From: Edaphobacter sp. 4G125
GTDB taxonomy: Bacteria > Acidobacteriota > Terriglobia > Terriglobales > Acidobacteriaceae
DNA length: 64,000 nucleotides
Assembly: GCF_014274685.1 (NCBI RefSeq)
Contig: NZ_CP060393.1
Span: 2,229,501-2,293,500, forward strand
Reading direction: 5' to 3'
The notes under the pieces are model-generated. The model had not been told where the DNA came from, did no database searches, and was given only the letters and a program-made list of their open reading frames with translations. Numbering within the stretch: the stretch's first letter is position 1; every line of letters begins with the position of its first letter. Both the position numbers and the translations under genes were made by a program. Below are positions 8,835 to 16,952 of this stretch, one piece after another.

Positions 8835-9688
8835 TAGACCAGATCCCTCCCGATCAGGCGTTGTATCCGCTCTTTGATTGGAGGATGCGTTGAAAAGAGA
8901 TTCGCAAATCCTCCACTCCCTAACAGAGGAGCCACAATAAACAAATGAGCTGTTGCCGGAGATGCCTGCATCGGGATTCGTCGCGAGTAATTGTCCAACT
9001 TTTGCAGGGCTCGCGCCAGAGCGTATGGATTGCCAGTCTCCTTGGCTCCGGTTGCATCGGCTTCATATTCGCGGGAACGCGAGATGGCGAGCTGGATGAG
9101 CGTCGCTGCAATGGGAGCAACGATCAGCATCAGGAGAGCTGTGAATCCACCGCCTCCCCGATTGCGGTCATCTCGTCCACCGTAGCCTCCGAAGAGAGAA
9201 GCCCAGTAGCCCATGCGGGCCACCATGGTGATTGCGCCGGCCAGAGTTGCTGCGATGGAACTGGTGAGGATATCGCGGTTCTTTACGTGACCAAGCTCAT
9301 GCGCCAGAACTCCCTCGAGCTCTTCATCATCTAACAGATTCAGAATCCCGTGGGTGACGGCCACAGAAGCATGTGTTGGGTTTCTTCCCGTAGCGAAGGC
9401 ATTCGGGCTTTCGCTAGGAATCACATAGATCTTCGGTATCGGAAGATTCTGTTTTGCCGAGAGACGTTCTACCACGTTGTATACGCGCGGAAGCTGCTCG
9501 CGTGTGACTGGCTGAGCCCGGTACATCGAAAGTGCCAACTTATCGGAGAAGAAATAAGTGCCAAAATTGAACACAACCGACAGCAGGAAGGCCACTATCA
9601 TTCCATTCCGGCCGCCAAAACGGTCTCCCACGAACAGAAGAAACAGCGTCAGGACGATCAGAAGAAATGTCGATTTGAAGGTATTCAT
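8834..9688 (-). CDS. htpX: HtpX-type M48 membrane metalloprotease
   Basis: Membrane-bound zinc endopeptidase involved in quality control of misfolded membrane proteins, 284 residues. Two N-terminal membrane segments lie at about residues 6-21 and 30-46. The catalytic HEXXH motif is HELGH at residues 130-134, followed by KNRDIL, and the third zinc ligand lies in SREYEADATGA. A glycine-rich loop and further hydrophobic helices lie between. The length is close to that of E. coli HtpX. It overlaps the DUF4149 gene by one base and follows the cytochrome c maturation genes on the same strand after a 29-base gap. Confidence 0.95.
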   Translation of the reverse strand: MNTFKSTFLLIVLTLFLLFVGDRFGGRNGMIVAFLLSVVFNFGTYFFSDKLALSMYRAQPVTREQLPRVYNVVERLSAKQNLPIPKIYVIPSESPNAFATGRNPTHASVAVTHGILNLLDDEELEGVLAHELGHVKNRDILTSSIAATLAGAITMVARMGYWASLFGGYGGRDDRNRGGGGFTALLMLIVAPIAATLIQLAISRSREYEADATGAKETGNPYALARALQKLDNYSRRIPMQASPATAHLFIVAPLLGSGGFANLFSTHPPIKERIQRLIGRDLV

Positions 9689-9717
9689 CTCACCCTCGCA
9701 GAGGTTCTGTCTCCAAC

Positions 9718-11022
9718 TTACGATTTAGACGTTTGGGAGCCCGATTCTCTACGTGACAGCGCTCGCTTTAATACAGACTCAAGCGCCGCCTTCTGTTCAG
9801 CATACTCTGCTTCGTTCAGCCGGCCTTCCAGACGGTCGGTTTCGAGGGAAAACAGCTCTTCCTTCAAAGAAACGAGCAAGGCGCCTGGGCCGGAAGGCGT
9901 AGCGGCCGCGGCGGTCTGAACGCTGAAGGGAGCCGTGGCACTCTGGGGGCTGTTCTTGAGCATGATTCCGGCACCAGCAGCCATTGCCAGTCCGAGTCCG
10001 CCAAGAATCCACCACTTGTACTTTGCCCAAGGATCGTTTGTGCCGTTAGGGTCAAGAGGATTGCCTAAACCGCCACCAGGTCTTGTATCTGCAGCTGCGT
10101 TTCCTGCTTGAGAAGCATCGGGTGCTCCCGGCTGACCACCTTGTCCAGCAGTTGCTGCGGCAGTGTCGCGTGGCAACTGGCCGGTTCCGGAAACAGTGAA
10201 CTCCAGGGACTGAGTGGGAGAGACGTTTCGCGCTACATAGGTTTGCGCTGTCGTTTCTTCTGTAACAGGTGTGTAGTTCGCCGATGCGCCCGACTCGAAC
10301 TTCATGCTTTTTGGCATCATGATGGCAACAGTATCCGTTGCCATGGTTGGCCTGGGGCCGAGCTTTTGACTGCCGTTGTAAGGAAGGTGATAGGTGATCT
10401 GAAAGCGTGTTTCTCCCGGACGAATCGGGAAGATAAATGTGTAATGGTTCGCATCGCCCAAGGGCATTGGTGAAGCTTGTACGGGCATTCCACCTGGCCC
10501 GAGAGCCGCTGAGCCTTCGATCACAGCGCCGGCAGGAAGGTAGAACTCAAAAGGGCGATCGCCGAACTGTGTTTTGGGCGGGTGAGAGTCGTTCTTGATC
10601 CAAAAGTTTTCTGTGACGCGCAACAGCTTGCCGCTCTCGTCGGTCTGGATGCGCATAACATCAGCCTCGCTGCTGACACCAGATACCTTAGCAGCGGCAT
10701 CGAATACCTCGATATCGACCGATTGCGTTCCTGGAGGTGCAGGACGGAAATAATTAGCCTTATCGTGCGTAACCCGGATCAGATGTACGCCGGCGTCAGG
10801 TACTTCAAGTGTGAACTCGCCTTTGGAATCCGTCTTGGTGCGTGTCGATTCCTGCATGCCTTGCGCGAGACGAATCAACACGACATCGTCACCGGCAGCC
10901 GGTTTGTTATTGGTTTTATTGACGACCGTGCCGCTGATGGAGTCGGCGAAAGCAAATCCTGAGAGAGCTACAACCATGGCGGCAGCCGCCAGGCGTCGAA
11001 GGCTGAAAATTGAGCAGGTCAC
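9718..11022 (-). CDS. Carboxypeptidase-regulatory-domain protein with C-terminal membrane helix and CcmI-like tail
   Basis: 434 residues. An N-terminal signal sequence (RRLAAAAMVVALSGFAFAD) is followed by a carboxypeptidase-regulatory-like beta-sandwich (about residues 28-105, SISGTVVNKTNNKPAAG... GVHLIRVTHD), a large extracytoplasmic domain, a Gly/Ala/Pro-rich linker, a single membrane helix (about 337-355) and a cytoplasmic helix. That last helix (about 385-425) contains LEGRLNEAEYAEQKAALE. The CcmI-like protein encoded next door has the matching LAGKYPEQDYAEQRASLE. This suggests a shared CcmI-type helical module and a role in cytochrome c maturation. The gene is on the same strand as ccmI-like/ccmH/ccmF, 38 bases after the CcmI-like gene. 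The function of the extracytoplasmic domain is unknown. Confidence 0.75.
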   Translation of the reverse strand: MTCSIFSLRRLAAAAMVVALSGFAFADSISGTVVNKTNNKPAAGDDVVLIRLAQGMQESTRTKTDSKGEFTLEVPDAGVHLIRVTHDKANYFRPAPPGTQSVDIEVFDAAAKVSGVSSEADVMRIQTDESGKLLRVTENFWIKNDSHPPKTQFGDRPFEFYLPAGAVIEGSAALGPGGMPVQASPMPLGDANHYTFIFPIRPGETRFQITYHLPYNGSQKLGPRPTMATDTVAIMMPKSMKFESGASANYTPVTEETTAQTYVARNVSPTQSLEFTVSGTGQLPRDTAAATAGQGGQPGAPDASQAGNAAADTRPGGGLGNPLDPNGTNDPWAKYKWWILGGLGLAMAAGAGIMLKNSPQSATAPFSVQTAAAATPSGPGALLVSLKEELFSLETDRLEGRLNEAEYAEQKAALESVLKRALSRRESGSQTSKS

Positions 11023-11060
11023 AGATTAAGTCTACGTCAAACGGAGCGGTTGTGGCCGTA

Positions 11061-11351
11061 TTAGGCGCGTCCTCTCGCTCGCATCCCACGCTGTTCCAGG
11101 GTGTCCATCTCGGCAATGACCTGGGCTGCCTCGTCTTCAAGGGAAGCTCGCTGCTCTGCATAGTCCTGCTCGGGATACTTGCCCGCCAGATATTCGAAGT
11201 TCAGATCGCGAAGGTTCTCATAGATCACATCTTTGCGCTCACGCAGATAATCGATGCGCGTCTTGTCTGCTTGGAAAAAGGGGTTCTTCTCTGGCCAGAA
11301 GACAAACGCGAACAGCGCAATGGTAAGCACAACTCCGGCTATAGCTCCCAT
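11061..11351 (-). CDS. CcmI-like cytochrome c maturation protein
   Basis: 96 residues: one N-terminal membrane helix (about residues 4-18, AGVVLTIALFAFVFW) followed by a long charged helix with LREL-type heptads and the motif FEYLAGKYPEQDYAEQRASLE. This matches the membrane-anchor plus coiled-coil part of CcmI, which presents apocytochrome c to the haem ligation complex. The TPR part of proteobacterial CcmI is absent. Its start codon overlaps the stop of ccmH by one base, and the gene sits in the order ccmF-ccmH-ccmI-like, supporting the assignment. Confidence 0.75.
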   Translation of the reverse strand: MGAIAGVVLTIALFAFVFWPEKNPFFQADKTRIDYLRERKDVIYENLRDLNFEYLAGKYPEQDYAEQRASLEDEAAQVIAEMDTLEQRGMRARGRA

Positions 11352-11824
11352 CAGTACTCCGTCTCTCTGCGGATGCGCTCACGCAGATCATCATCGCCAG
11401 CTGTAAAGTCGTTGGGAAATCCGGCAGCGACAGGACGAGCAGCGGTCCGCTTTTTCCAAAGTACGACCAACACGCCGGTTCCCACGGTAGCGAGAAGAAA
11501 TACAGCCATCGGCGCAATCCACGCTGCATTGTCGAAGCCACCGCGAATCGGAGCTGCCAATACGGTGGGGCCATATTTAGCAGAGAACCAGTTGAGGATT
11601 GCAGTATTGGAGTTTCCTGAGCTGATTTGCTGGCGAAGCTCGCCGATCATGCGGTCCGAATCAGGGCAGCCGACGTGGTTGCACTCCAACAGGATTTGTC
11701 CACAACTGCAAACGCAGACCATCTCATGGCCCAGCCTTCCGAACCGCGAACTGGCATCTGCTGCGCCAAGCATGACAAGAGCCAGCAGGCAGACGGTAGC
11801 GCCCTGCCACCAACGTTTAAGCAT
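11351..11824 (-). CDS. ccmH: Cytochrome c-type biogenesis protein CcmH
   Basis: 157 residues. An N-terminal signal-like helix is followed by the CcmH core: CVCSCGQILLECNHVGC (Cys37, Cys39, Cys41, Cys48, Cys53), then a helical domain (MIGELRQQISSG... WFSAKYGPTVLAAP) and a C-terminal membrane helix (about residues 105-125). CcmH is a periplasm-facing thiol-disulfide protein that reduces apocytochrome c before haem attachment. The usual LRCxxCQ motif is replaced by a CxCxCGQ arrangement. The start overlaps the end of ccmF by 8 bases. It is clearly in an operon with ccmF and the CcmI-like gene. Confidence 0.9.
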   Translation of the reverse strand: MLKRWWQGATVCLLALVMLGAADASSRFGRLGHEMVCVCSCGQILLECNHVGCPDSDRMIGELRQQISSGNSNTAILNWFSAKYGPTVLAAPIRGGFDNAAWIAPMAVFLLATVGTGVLVVLWKKRTAARPVAAGFPNDFTAGDDDLRERIRRETEY

Positions 11825-13895
11825 GATTCACCTCAGCTTCTGCTACAGAAGGGGCGATTACTTTGGCTGGAGCAGCAGCCCGCGTGATGCTGGGAACCAG
11901 TGCAAGGAAAGTTCCGAGAACGACGATCACCACACCGATCCAGATCCAGTTCATCAAAGGATTGATGAAAACCTTGATGATTGGTTTATCGGTATCGGGA
12001 TTCTTACCTTCGTAGATGACATACAGGTCTTCTGCCAGGTTGGAATGCAGCGCCACCATCGTAGAGGTCGTCTGGCTGGCGTTATAGAAGCGACGCTCCG
12101 GGGCTAACTGTGTAATCTTCCTCGATCCCTTGAAAACATCCAAGAGAGCATACTCGGTATCGTAGTTCGGATTCGAGTCTTGGGTGAAGCTCTGACAGAC
12201 CAGCTTGTAGCGGCCCATGGTCATGCTGTCGCCGAAGCCCATCTCCTGCTCGCGCGACTGGTTAAAGGCGCCGCCGGCAATTCCGATGAACATCATGACG
12301 ATGCCGAAGTGGACGATATAGCCGCCGTAACGGCGGGTATTGCGCCGGACCAGCAGGACGGTCGAAGCCGCAAGATTCTTTCCGGTCTGAGTGCGGACCA
12401 CACCGGCCCCGCGTAGGAATTCTGCCGCAATAGCTGTGATCACGCCCGCGGCAAGGGTAAAGGTGATCAAAGAGAAAATTTCTGCCTGCATGTCGTCGCC
12501 AGCGCTCCACGGACGAACGCCGCAGGCGATAACAACGACAAAGGTTACTGCCATTGCGATGGAAGGAAGGATAAAGTTTCTTCGGATTGAGCGCAGTGAG
12601 GTCGAGCGCCAGGCCAGCAAGGGGCCGATGCCGGTCAAAAAGAGTAGGAAGATTCCAATCGGCAGGTTTACGCGGTTATAGAAAGGAGCGCCTACTGTGA
12701 CCTTCGAACCTTGCACATACTCGCTCAGAACAGGGAAGAGAGTTCCCCAAAGTACGGTAAAGCAGGCTGTCAGCAGGATCAGATTATTGAACAGGAAGCT
12801 TGATTCGCGGCTGACCAGTGACTCCAAGCGGTTTTCGCTTTTGAGATGATCTTTCTGCTTGAAGAAAGTGAACAGGCAAACGGCGAAGACGACGAGCATG
12901 AAGCCATAGAACCATCCTCCGATAGAGGATTGCGCGAAGGCATGTACACTGCTTACGATTCCCGAACGTGTCAGCAAGGTTCCTAGGATGGTCAACAGGA
13001 ACGTCGAGAAGATCAGCCAGACATTCCAGGTCTTCATCATCCCGCGCTTCTCCTGCATCATGACCGAGTGCAGAAATGCGGTTCCTGTGAGCCAGGGCAT
13101 CAGGCTGGCATTCTCTACTGGATCCCATCCCCAGTAGCCACCCCAGCCGAGTACGCTATAGGCCCAGTGTGCGCCGAGAAAAATTCCGCAGGTAAGGAAT
13201 AACCAGGCCACCATCGTCCAGCGGCGCGTAATGTGGATCCACTTCTCGCCTGGATATCGCATCATCAGTGCGCCCAGTGCAAAGGCAAAGGGAACTGAGA
13301 GACCGACGTACCCGAGATAGAGCATCGGGGGATGAATGATCATCTCCGGGTATTGCAACAGAGGGTTCAGGCCAAAGCCGTCTGTAGCCGCCGGACCCGG
13401 TTGAATTGCAAACGGAGGAGCAGCGAAGTTCAAGAGCAGCAGAAAGAAGGTTTGAATTCCAGCGAGGATGGTGGAGGCGAATGCTGAAAGCCGGACATCC
13501 ACCTTGTGACGCAAGCGGAGAACAAATCCATATGCGCTCAACAGCCAAGCCCACAGTAGAAGAGATCCTTCCTGCCCGCTCCATAAAGCGGCAAATTTGT
13601 ATGCCGCATTCAAGTCGCGATTTGTGTGATGCAGAATGTACGAAACGGAATAGTCGTTTGTGAAGGCCGCCCACACCAATGCAAAAGCAGCACAATTTAG
13701 CGCAACAAAACTGGCCAATCCGGCGCGGCGCGCAGTTTCTCCAAGACGTCCGGCACCGGTACCACCGGCGGTAATGCCAGCCTCTGATCGGGACTGCCAG
13801 AGCGCGACGGCACCCATGACCAGTGTGTATGCACTCAGGGCCAGGGCAAGGAGCAGAGCAAAGCTCCCGAACTCAGGCATGGGATGGGTTGGCAT
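11817..13895 (-). CDS. ccmF: Cytochrome c haem lyase subunit CcmF
   Basis: 692 residues, multi-spanning inner-membrane protein that joins haem covalently to apocytochrome c. The haem-handling WWD signature is visible as GWGGYWGWDPVENASLMPW (about residues 248-266). Flanking conserved segments include ALWSGQEGSLLLWAW near residues 103-117 and the HPPMLYLGYVG histidine region near residue 190. The C-terminal half has the large extracytoplasmic domain and a last membrane helix. A strong ribosome-binding site, GGGAGGGAGG, lies just upstream of the ATG. It is the first ccm gene of the block. CcmA-E genes are not in the window and must lie elsewhere. Confidence 0.95.
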   Translation of the reverse strand: MPTHPMPEFGSFALLLALALSAYTLVMGAVALWQSRSEAGITAGGTGAGRLGETARRAGLASFVALNCAAFALVWAAFTNDYSVSYILHHTNRDLNAAYKFAALWSGQEGSLLLWAWLLSAYGFVLRLRHKVDVRLSAFASTILAGIQTFFLLLLNFAAPPFAIQPGPAATDGFGLNPLLQYPEMIIHPPMLYLGYVGLSVPFAFALGALMMRYPGEKWIHITRRWTMVAWLFLTCGIFLGAHWAYSVLGWGGYWGWDPVENASLMPWLTGTAFLHSVMMQEKRGMMKTWNVWLIFSTFLLTILGTLLTRSGIVSSVHAFAQSSIGGWFYGFMLVVFAVCLFTFFKQKDHLKSENRLESLVSRESSFLFNNLILLTACFTVLWGTLFPVLSEYVQGSKVTVGAPFYNRVNLPIGIFLLFLTGIGPLLAWRSTSLRSIRRNFILPSIAMAVTFVVVIACGVRPWSAGDDMQAEIFSLITFTLAAGVITAIAAEFLRGAGVVRTQTGKNLAASTVLLVRRNTRRYGGYIVHFGIVMMFIGIAGGAFNQSREQEMGFGDSMTMGRYKLVCQSFTQDSNPNYDTEYALLDVFKGSRKITQLAPERRFYNASQTTSTMVALHSNLAEDLYVIYEGKNPDTDKPIIKVFINPLMNWIWIGVVIVVLGTFLALVPSITRAAAPAKVIAPSVAEAEVNHA

Positions 13896-13976
13896 GAATT
13901 CCTCCCTCCCATTCTCTCAAGCAGATTGGTTATCGGGCAACGAAAGGGGAGGGCCAGTGACGTTTATCGCGCAGTT

Positions 13977-14393
13977 TTAAGCCACAGCCGGGGCTGGGTG
14001 GCTCAAAATAGGCTCGGAAGCAGGATCTGAAGGCCCTGCCAGATTCCGTACACATTCCAGGAGTTGTTCTGGTGGAAGTGGTTTCACCCTGAACTCAATA
14101 TTCAGGTCTTTGTACTCGGCAACGGCTTCTTCCAATCCGCTGATAACCAGAATTGGAATCTGGGGATGCAGATCTCGAACTGCCCGAACGAAGGTACTTC
14201 CGGTCATGCCTGGCATGATGTGATCGGTGATAACCAGATGGATTTCGGTCAGGAAATCTCCATAGCGCAGTTGCTCCAGAGCCCTGGACGGGTTGAGCGC
14301 TGTAATCACCGTGTACTCATGACGTTTTAGGATTGCCTGCCGAACTGTGGCTTGAATTGCGTTATCGTCAACAAGAAGAATCGTCTTTTGCAT
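13977..14393 (-). CDS. Single-domain response regulator (CheY-like receiver)
   Basis: 138 residues, one receiver domain and no output domain. The acidic pair is Asp9-Asp10 (LLVDDN), the phosphoacceptor is Asp57 (VITDHIMPG), and the conserved lysine is Lys104 (VKPLP). A Ser/Thr position is seen in ILVISGLE. The C-terminal 20 residues are Pro/Ser-rich and disordered. The partner kinase is not in the window. It lies 81 bases upstream of ccmF on the same strand, but no functional tie to cytochrome maturation is evident. A ribosome-binding site CTGGAG sits about 7 bases before the ATG. Confidence 0.88.
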   Translation of the reverse strand: MQKTILLVDDNAIQATVRQAILKRHEYTVITALNPSRALEQLRYGDFLTEIHLVITDHIMPGMTGSTFVRAVRDLHPQIPILVISGLEEAVAEYKDLNIEFRVKPLPPEQLLECVRNLAGPSDPASEPILSHPAPAVA

Positions 14394-14766
14394 CTACAGA
14401 CTCCAGGGAGAATCTCAGCAGTCGTACATCCGGATCAAAATCTTTCTCCCGAATACTGATAATTTGTGTCGGAGAAAAATGATCCGCAAAAAAGCATTCG
14501 ATAAAACGTATCGTCTCGCCGTCTTCGGGGCGGTTCGATTTCAAAAAAGGCAAAGAAAATGCGACCTACTGCTTATAATTCTTCGTGCGTTGGTCAGTAC
14601 AGAAAATCGGATGCAGGAGCATGGCTGGCAGGTTGCTCCTAAAGGGCAGATCCGCTGAACCAGGCTTTGTCTGTACAGAACTGAATCTCCTTACTCTCTA
14701 GACGCGCCGGGGAGAACGGGTTACAGTTTCCCCAGGAATAAAGCCTGCGAAATCAAAGGGAAAAAC
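14394..14766. other. Intergenic region upstream of the response regulator and the symporter
   Basis: About 370 bases between two divergent genes. I see no RNA gene or convincing hairpin. It should contain both promoters. A possible 61-codon minus-strand frame starting at a TTG (14553) overlaps the regulator start. It has no close ribosome-binding site and I do not support it. Confidence 0.3.
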
Positions 14767-16593
14767 GTGACTCTTTCCATCATCGACTGGCTCATCATGC
14801 TGGTCTATTTCACCTTCGTTCTGGGGATTGGCTTCGCTCTGAAGCGATATATGCGAACTTCGAACGATTTTTTCCTGGCGGGACGTTCGATCCCGGCCTG
14901 GGTCTGCGGTTTGGCTTTTATCTCCGCGAACCTTGGGGCTCAGGAAGTCATTGGGATGGGAGCTTCCGGAGCGAAGTATGGCATCAATACCAGCCACTTT
15001 TACTGGATCGGCGCCATCCCAGCCATGATCTTTGTCGGCATCTTTATGATGCCTTTTTATTATGGCTCGAAGGCTCGCTCTGTTCCTGAATACCTTCGTC
15101 TCCGGTTCGACGAAAAAACACGTGCGGTGAACGCCTTCTCTTTCGCCATCATGACGGTGCTCTCTTCCGGCATCTCGATGTATGCGATGGCCTTGCTGAT
15201 CCAGACCCTGGGACTCTTTCACGGGATTATTCCAGATCAGTATATTTTCCATGTCTCAATCTTCCTTTCAGCAATCATCGTTCTCGTCTACATCTTTCTC
15301 GGCGGTCTTACGAGTGCCATCTACAACGAGGTCCTCCAGTTCTTTTTAATTGTTGCCGGGTTCGCCCCTCTGGTCTGGATTGGCTTGCGAAACGTAGGGG
15401 GCTGGCAGGGGATCAAGCACACATTGCCAGCGGCGATGACCCACTCCTGGCGAGGGATGGCCCACGCGAATACGAATACCCTTGGGGTCGAATGGGTTGG
15501 CCTTGCGATGGGATTGGGATTTGTCCTCTCTTTTGGGTACTGGTGCACGGACTTCCTGGTTATTCAGCGTGCAATGGCAGCTGATTCCGAAGTTTCGGCG
15601 CGTCGTGTTCCCTTGATCGCTGCAATCCCAAAGATGTTTTTCCCGTTCCTTGTGATTTTGCCTGGACTGATCGCAGTTAGTGTCACCTCAAAGGTTGTTA
15701 CTCCGGAGCAGGCAACTCTTTCCGGAACTCATACTGCTGGCATCCATGCTTCGGCAACCACAATTCCCAATGTTGAGACAGAGCACTCGCAACCTCATGG
15801 CATCGTCCCTCAAAAGACGAATCCCATCAATGGTCAGCCGGTGATGGATAGCAATGGGCAGCCTGTTTACAACTACGATCTAGCCATTCCTGTTTTGTTG
15901 CTGCATTACTTTCCAACAGGAATTCTGGGGCTTGGTCTTACAGCTCTTCTTGCGAGTTTCATGTCTGGAATGGCTGGCAACGTGACGGCGTTTAACACAG
16001 TGTGGACCTATGACATCTATCAGGCCTACATCAACAAGAAAGCTACCGATGCGCACTATCTCTGGATGGGGCGTATGGCAACCATTGGGGGGATCCTTCT
16101 TTCCATTGTTGCCGCCTACGCCGCAACCAACTTCAACAACATCATGGATGCACTGCAGCTAGTCTTTTCGTTCGTGAATGCACCTCTATTCGCTACATTT
16201 CTGCTCGGGATGTTCTGGAAGCGTACAACCGGTCACGGCGCTTTTACGGGCTTGATTTCGGGGACGGCTGCTGCTCTTCTGCATCATGGACTTACAATTC
16301 CGTCCGATGCGACTCCGGGAATCCACGGTGGCTGGATCTCCGTTCTTCACCACTATCCAAGCGATATGGCCCAGAATTTCTGGACTGCGATCTTCGCATT
16401 TTCGGTCAATCTTGTTGTTACCGTCGTAGTGAGTCTGATGACGCGGCCTCGAGAAGAGCAAGAATTGGTTGGTCTGGTCTACTCATTGACACCTAAGCCA
16501 GTTGAACATCACCTGGAGTGGTATCAGAAGCCGTCAACCCTGGCCTATTTGGTTTTGGGGATGCTCATTATTCTCAACCTGGTCTTTGCCTAA
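14767..16593 (+). CDS. Sodium:solute symporter (SGLT-like)
   Basis: 608 residues, inner-membrane Na+-coupled transporter of the solute:sodium symporter family with about 13-14 helices. Visible family segments: DFFLAGRSIPAWVCGLAFISANLGAQE in the first helices, YGSKARSVPEYLRLRFD, FLGGLTSAIYNEVLQFF, and the late GLGLTALLASFMSGMAGNVTAFNTVW sodium-site helix. A polar extracytoplasmic insertion of about 70 residues (near 300-370) is present. The GTG start is preceded by AAAGGGA. A small two-helix membrane protein gene follows after 18 bases. The substrate is not evident; sugars or myo-inositol are typical for the SGLT subgroup. Confidence 0.92.
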   Translation: MTLSIIDWLIMLVYFTFVLGIGFALKRYMRTSNDFFLAGRSIPAWVCGLAFISANLGAQEVIGMGASGAKYGINTSHFYWIGAIPAMIFVGIFMMPFYYGSKARSVPEYLRLRFDEKTRAVNAFSFAIMTVLSSGISMYAMALLIQTLGLFHGIIPDQYIFHVSIFLSAIIVLVYIFLGGLTSAIYNEVLQFFLIVAGFAPLVWIGLRNVGGWQGIKHTLPAAMTHSWRGMAHANTNTLGVEWVGLAMGLGFVLSFGYWCTDFLVIQRAMAADSEVSARRVPLIAAIPKMFFPFLVILPGLIAVSVTSKVVTPEQATLSGTHTAGIHASATTIPNVETEHSQPHGIVPQKTNPINGQPVMDSNGQPVYNYDLAIPVLLLHYFPTGILGLGLTALLASFMSGMAGNVTAFNTVWTYDIYQAYINKKATDAHYLWMGRMATIGGILLSIVAAYAATNFNNIMDALQLVFSFVNAPLFATFLLGMFWKRTTGHGAFTGLISGTAAALLHHGLTIPSDATPGIHGGWISVLHHYPSDMAQNFWTAIFAFSVNLVVTVVVSLMTRPREEQELVGLVYSLTPKPVEHHLEWYQKPSTLAYLVLGMLIILNLVFA

Positions 16594-16611
16594 TCGCATA
16601 GGAGCACACTT

Positions 16612-16866
16612 ATGGGACTTGATATTCGTATTCCTCTTGGCCTCATCTTTCTTGTTCTCGGCGGCATCATGACCGTTTTCGGAATCGTGACGCGTCACTC
16701 CGCTATCTATGCGCGTTCTCTTGATGTGAATCTCAATCTGGGGTGGGGACTCATCATGTTCATCTTTGGTCTGACGATGTATCTCATCGGGCGACGCCAG
16801 AAATGGCAGGATGATCCAGTTTCCCCCCGCCCCTGGGAACGCAAAGGGAAGACGAGATCCCACTAA
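16612..16866 (+). CDS. Small two-helix membrane protein downstream of the symporter
   Basis: 84 residues with two predicted membrane helices (about 7-26 and 44-62) and a basic C-terminal tail (RRQKWQDDPV... RKGKTRSH). I do not recognise a named family. It lies 18 bases after the symporter on the same strand. Small membrane partners are common beside solute:sodium symporters, so an accessory role is plausible but inferred. Confidence 0.7.
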   Translation: MGLDIRIPLGLIFLVLGGIMTVFGIVTRHSAIYARSLDVNLNLGWGLIMFIFGLTMYLIGRRQKWQDDPVSPRPWERKGKTRSH

Positions 16867-16886
16867 GGAACAACGCTGATCTTCAT

Positions 16887-16910
16887 CGCTTTCTTGTGGG
16901 GAAGAAGGCG
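16887..16910 (+). terminator. Possible weak terminator hairpin
   Basis: Near-perfect inverted repeat CGCTTTCTT (16887-16895) and AAGAAGGCG (16902-16910), followed by TTTCTGT, between two convergent genes. One G-T pair, short stem. Confidence 0.4.
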
Positions 16911-16952
16911 TTTCTGTACAAGCGTTTGATAAGCGTGCTAACGAACCTGATG

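Noticed and set aside
14368..14553. A 61-codon frame overlapping the response regulator start
   Set aside because: TTG start without a close ribosome-binding site and no recognisable family; a real small protein cannot be excluded.
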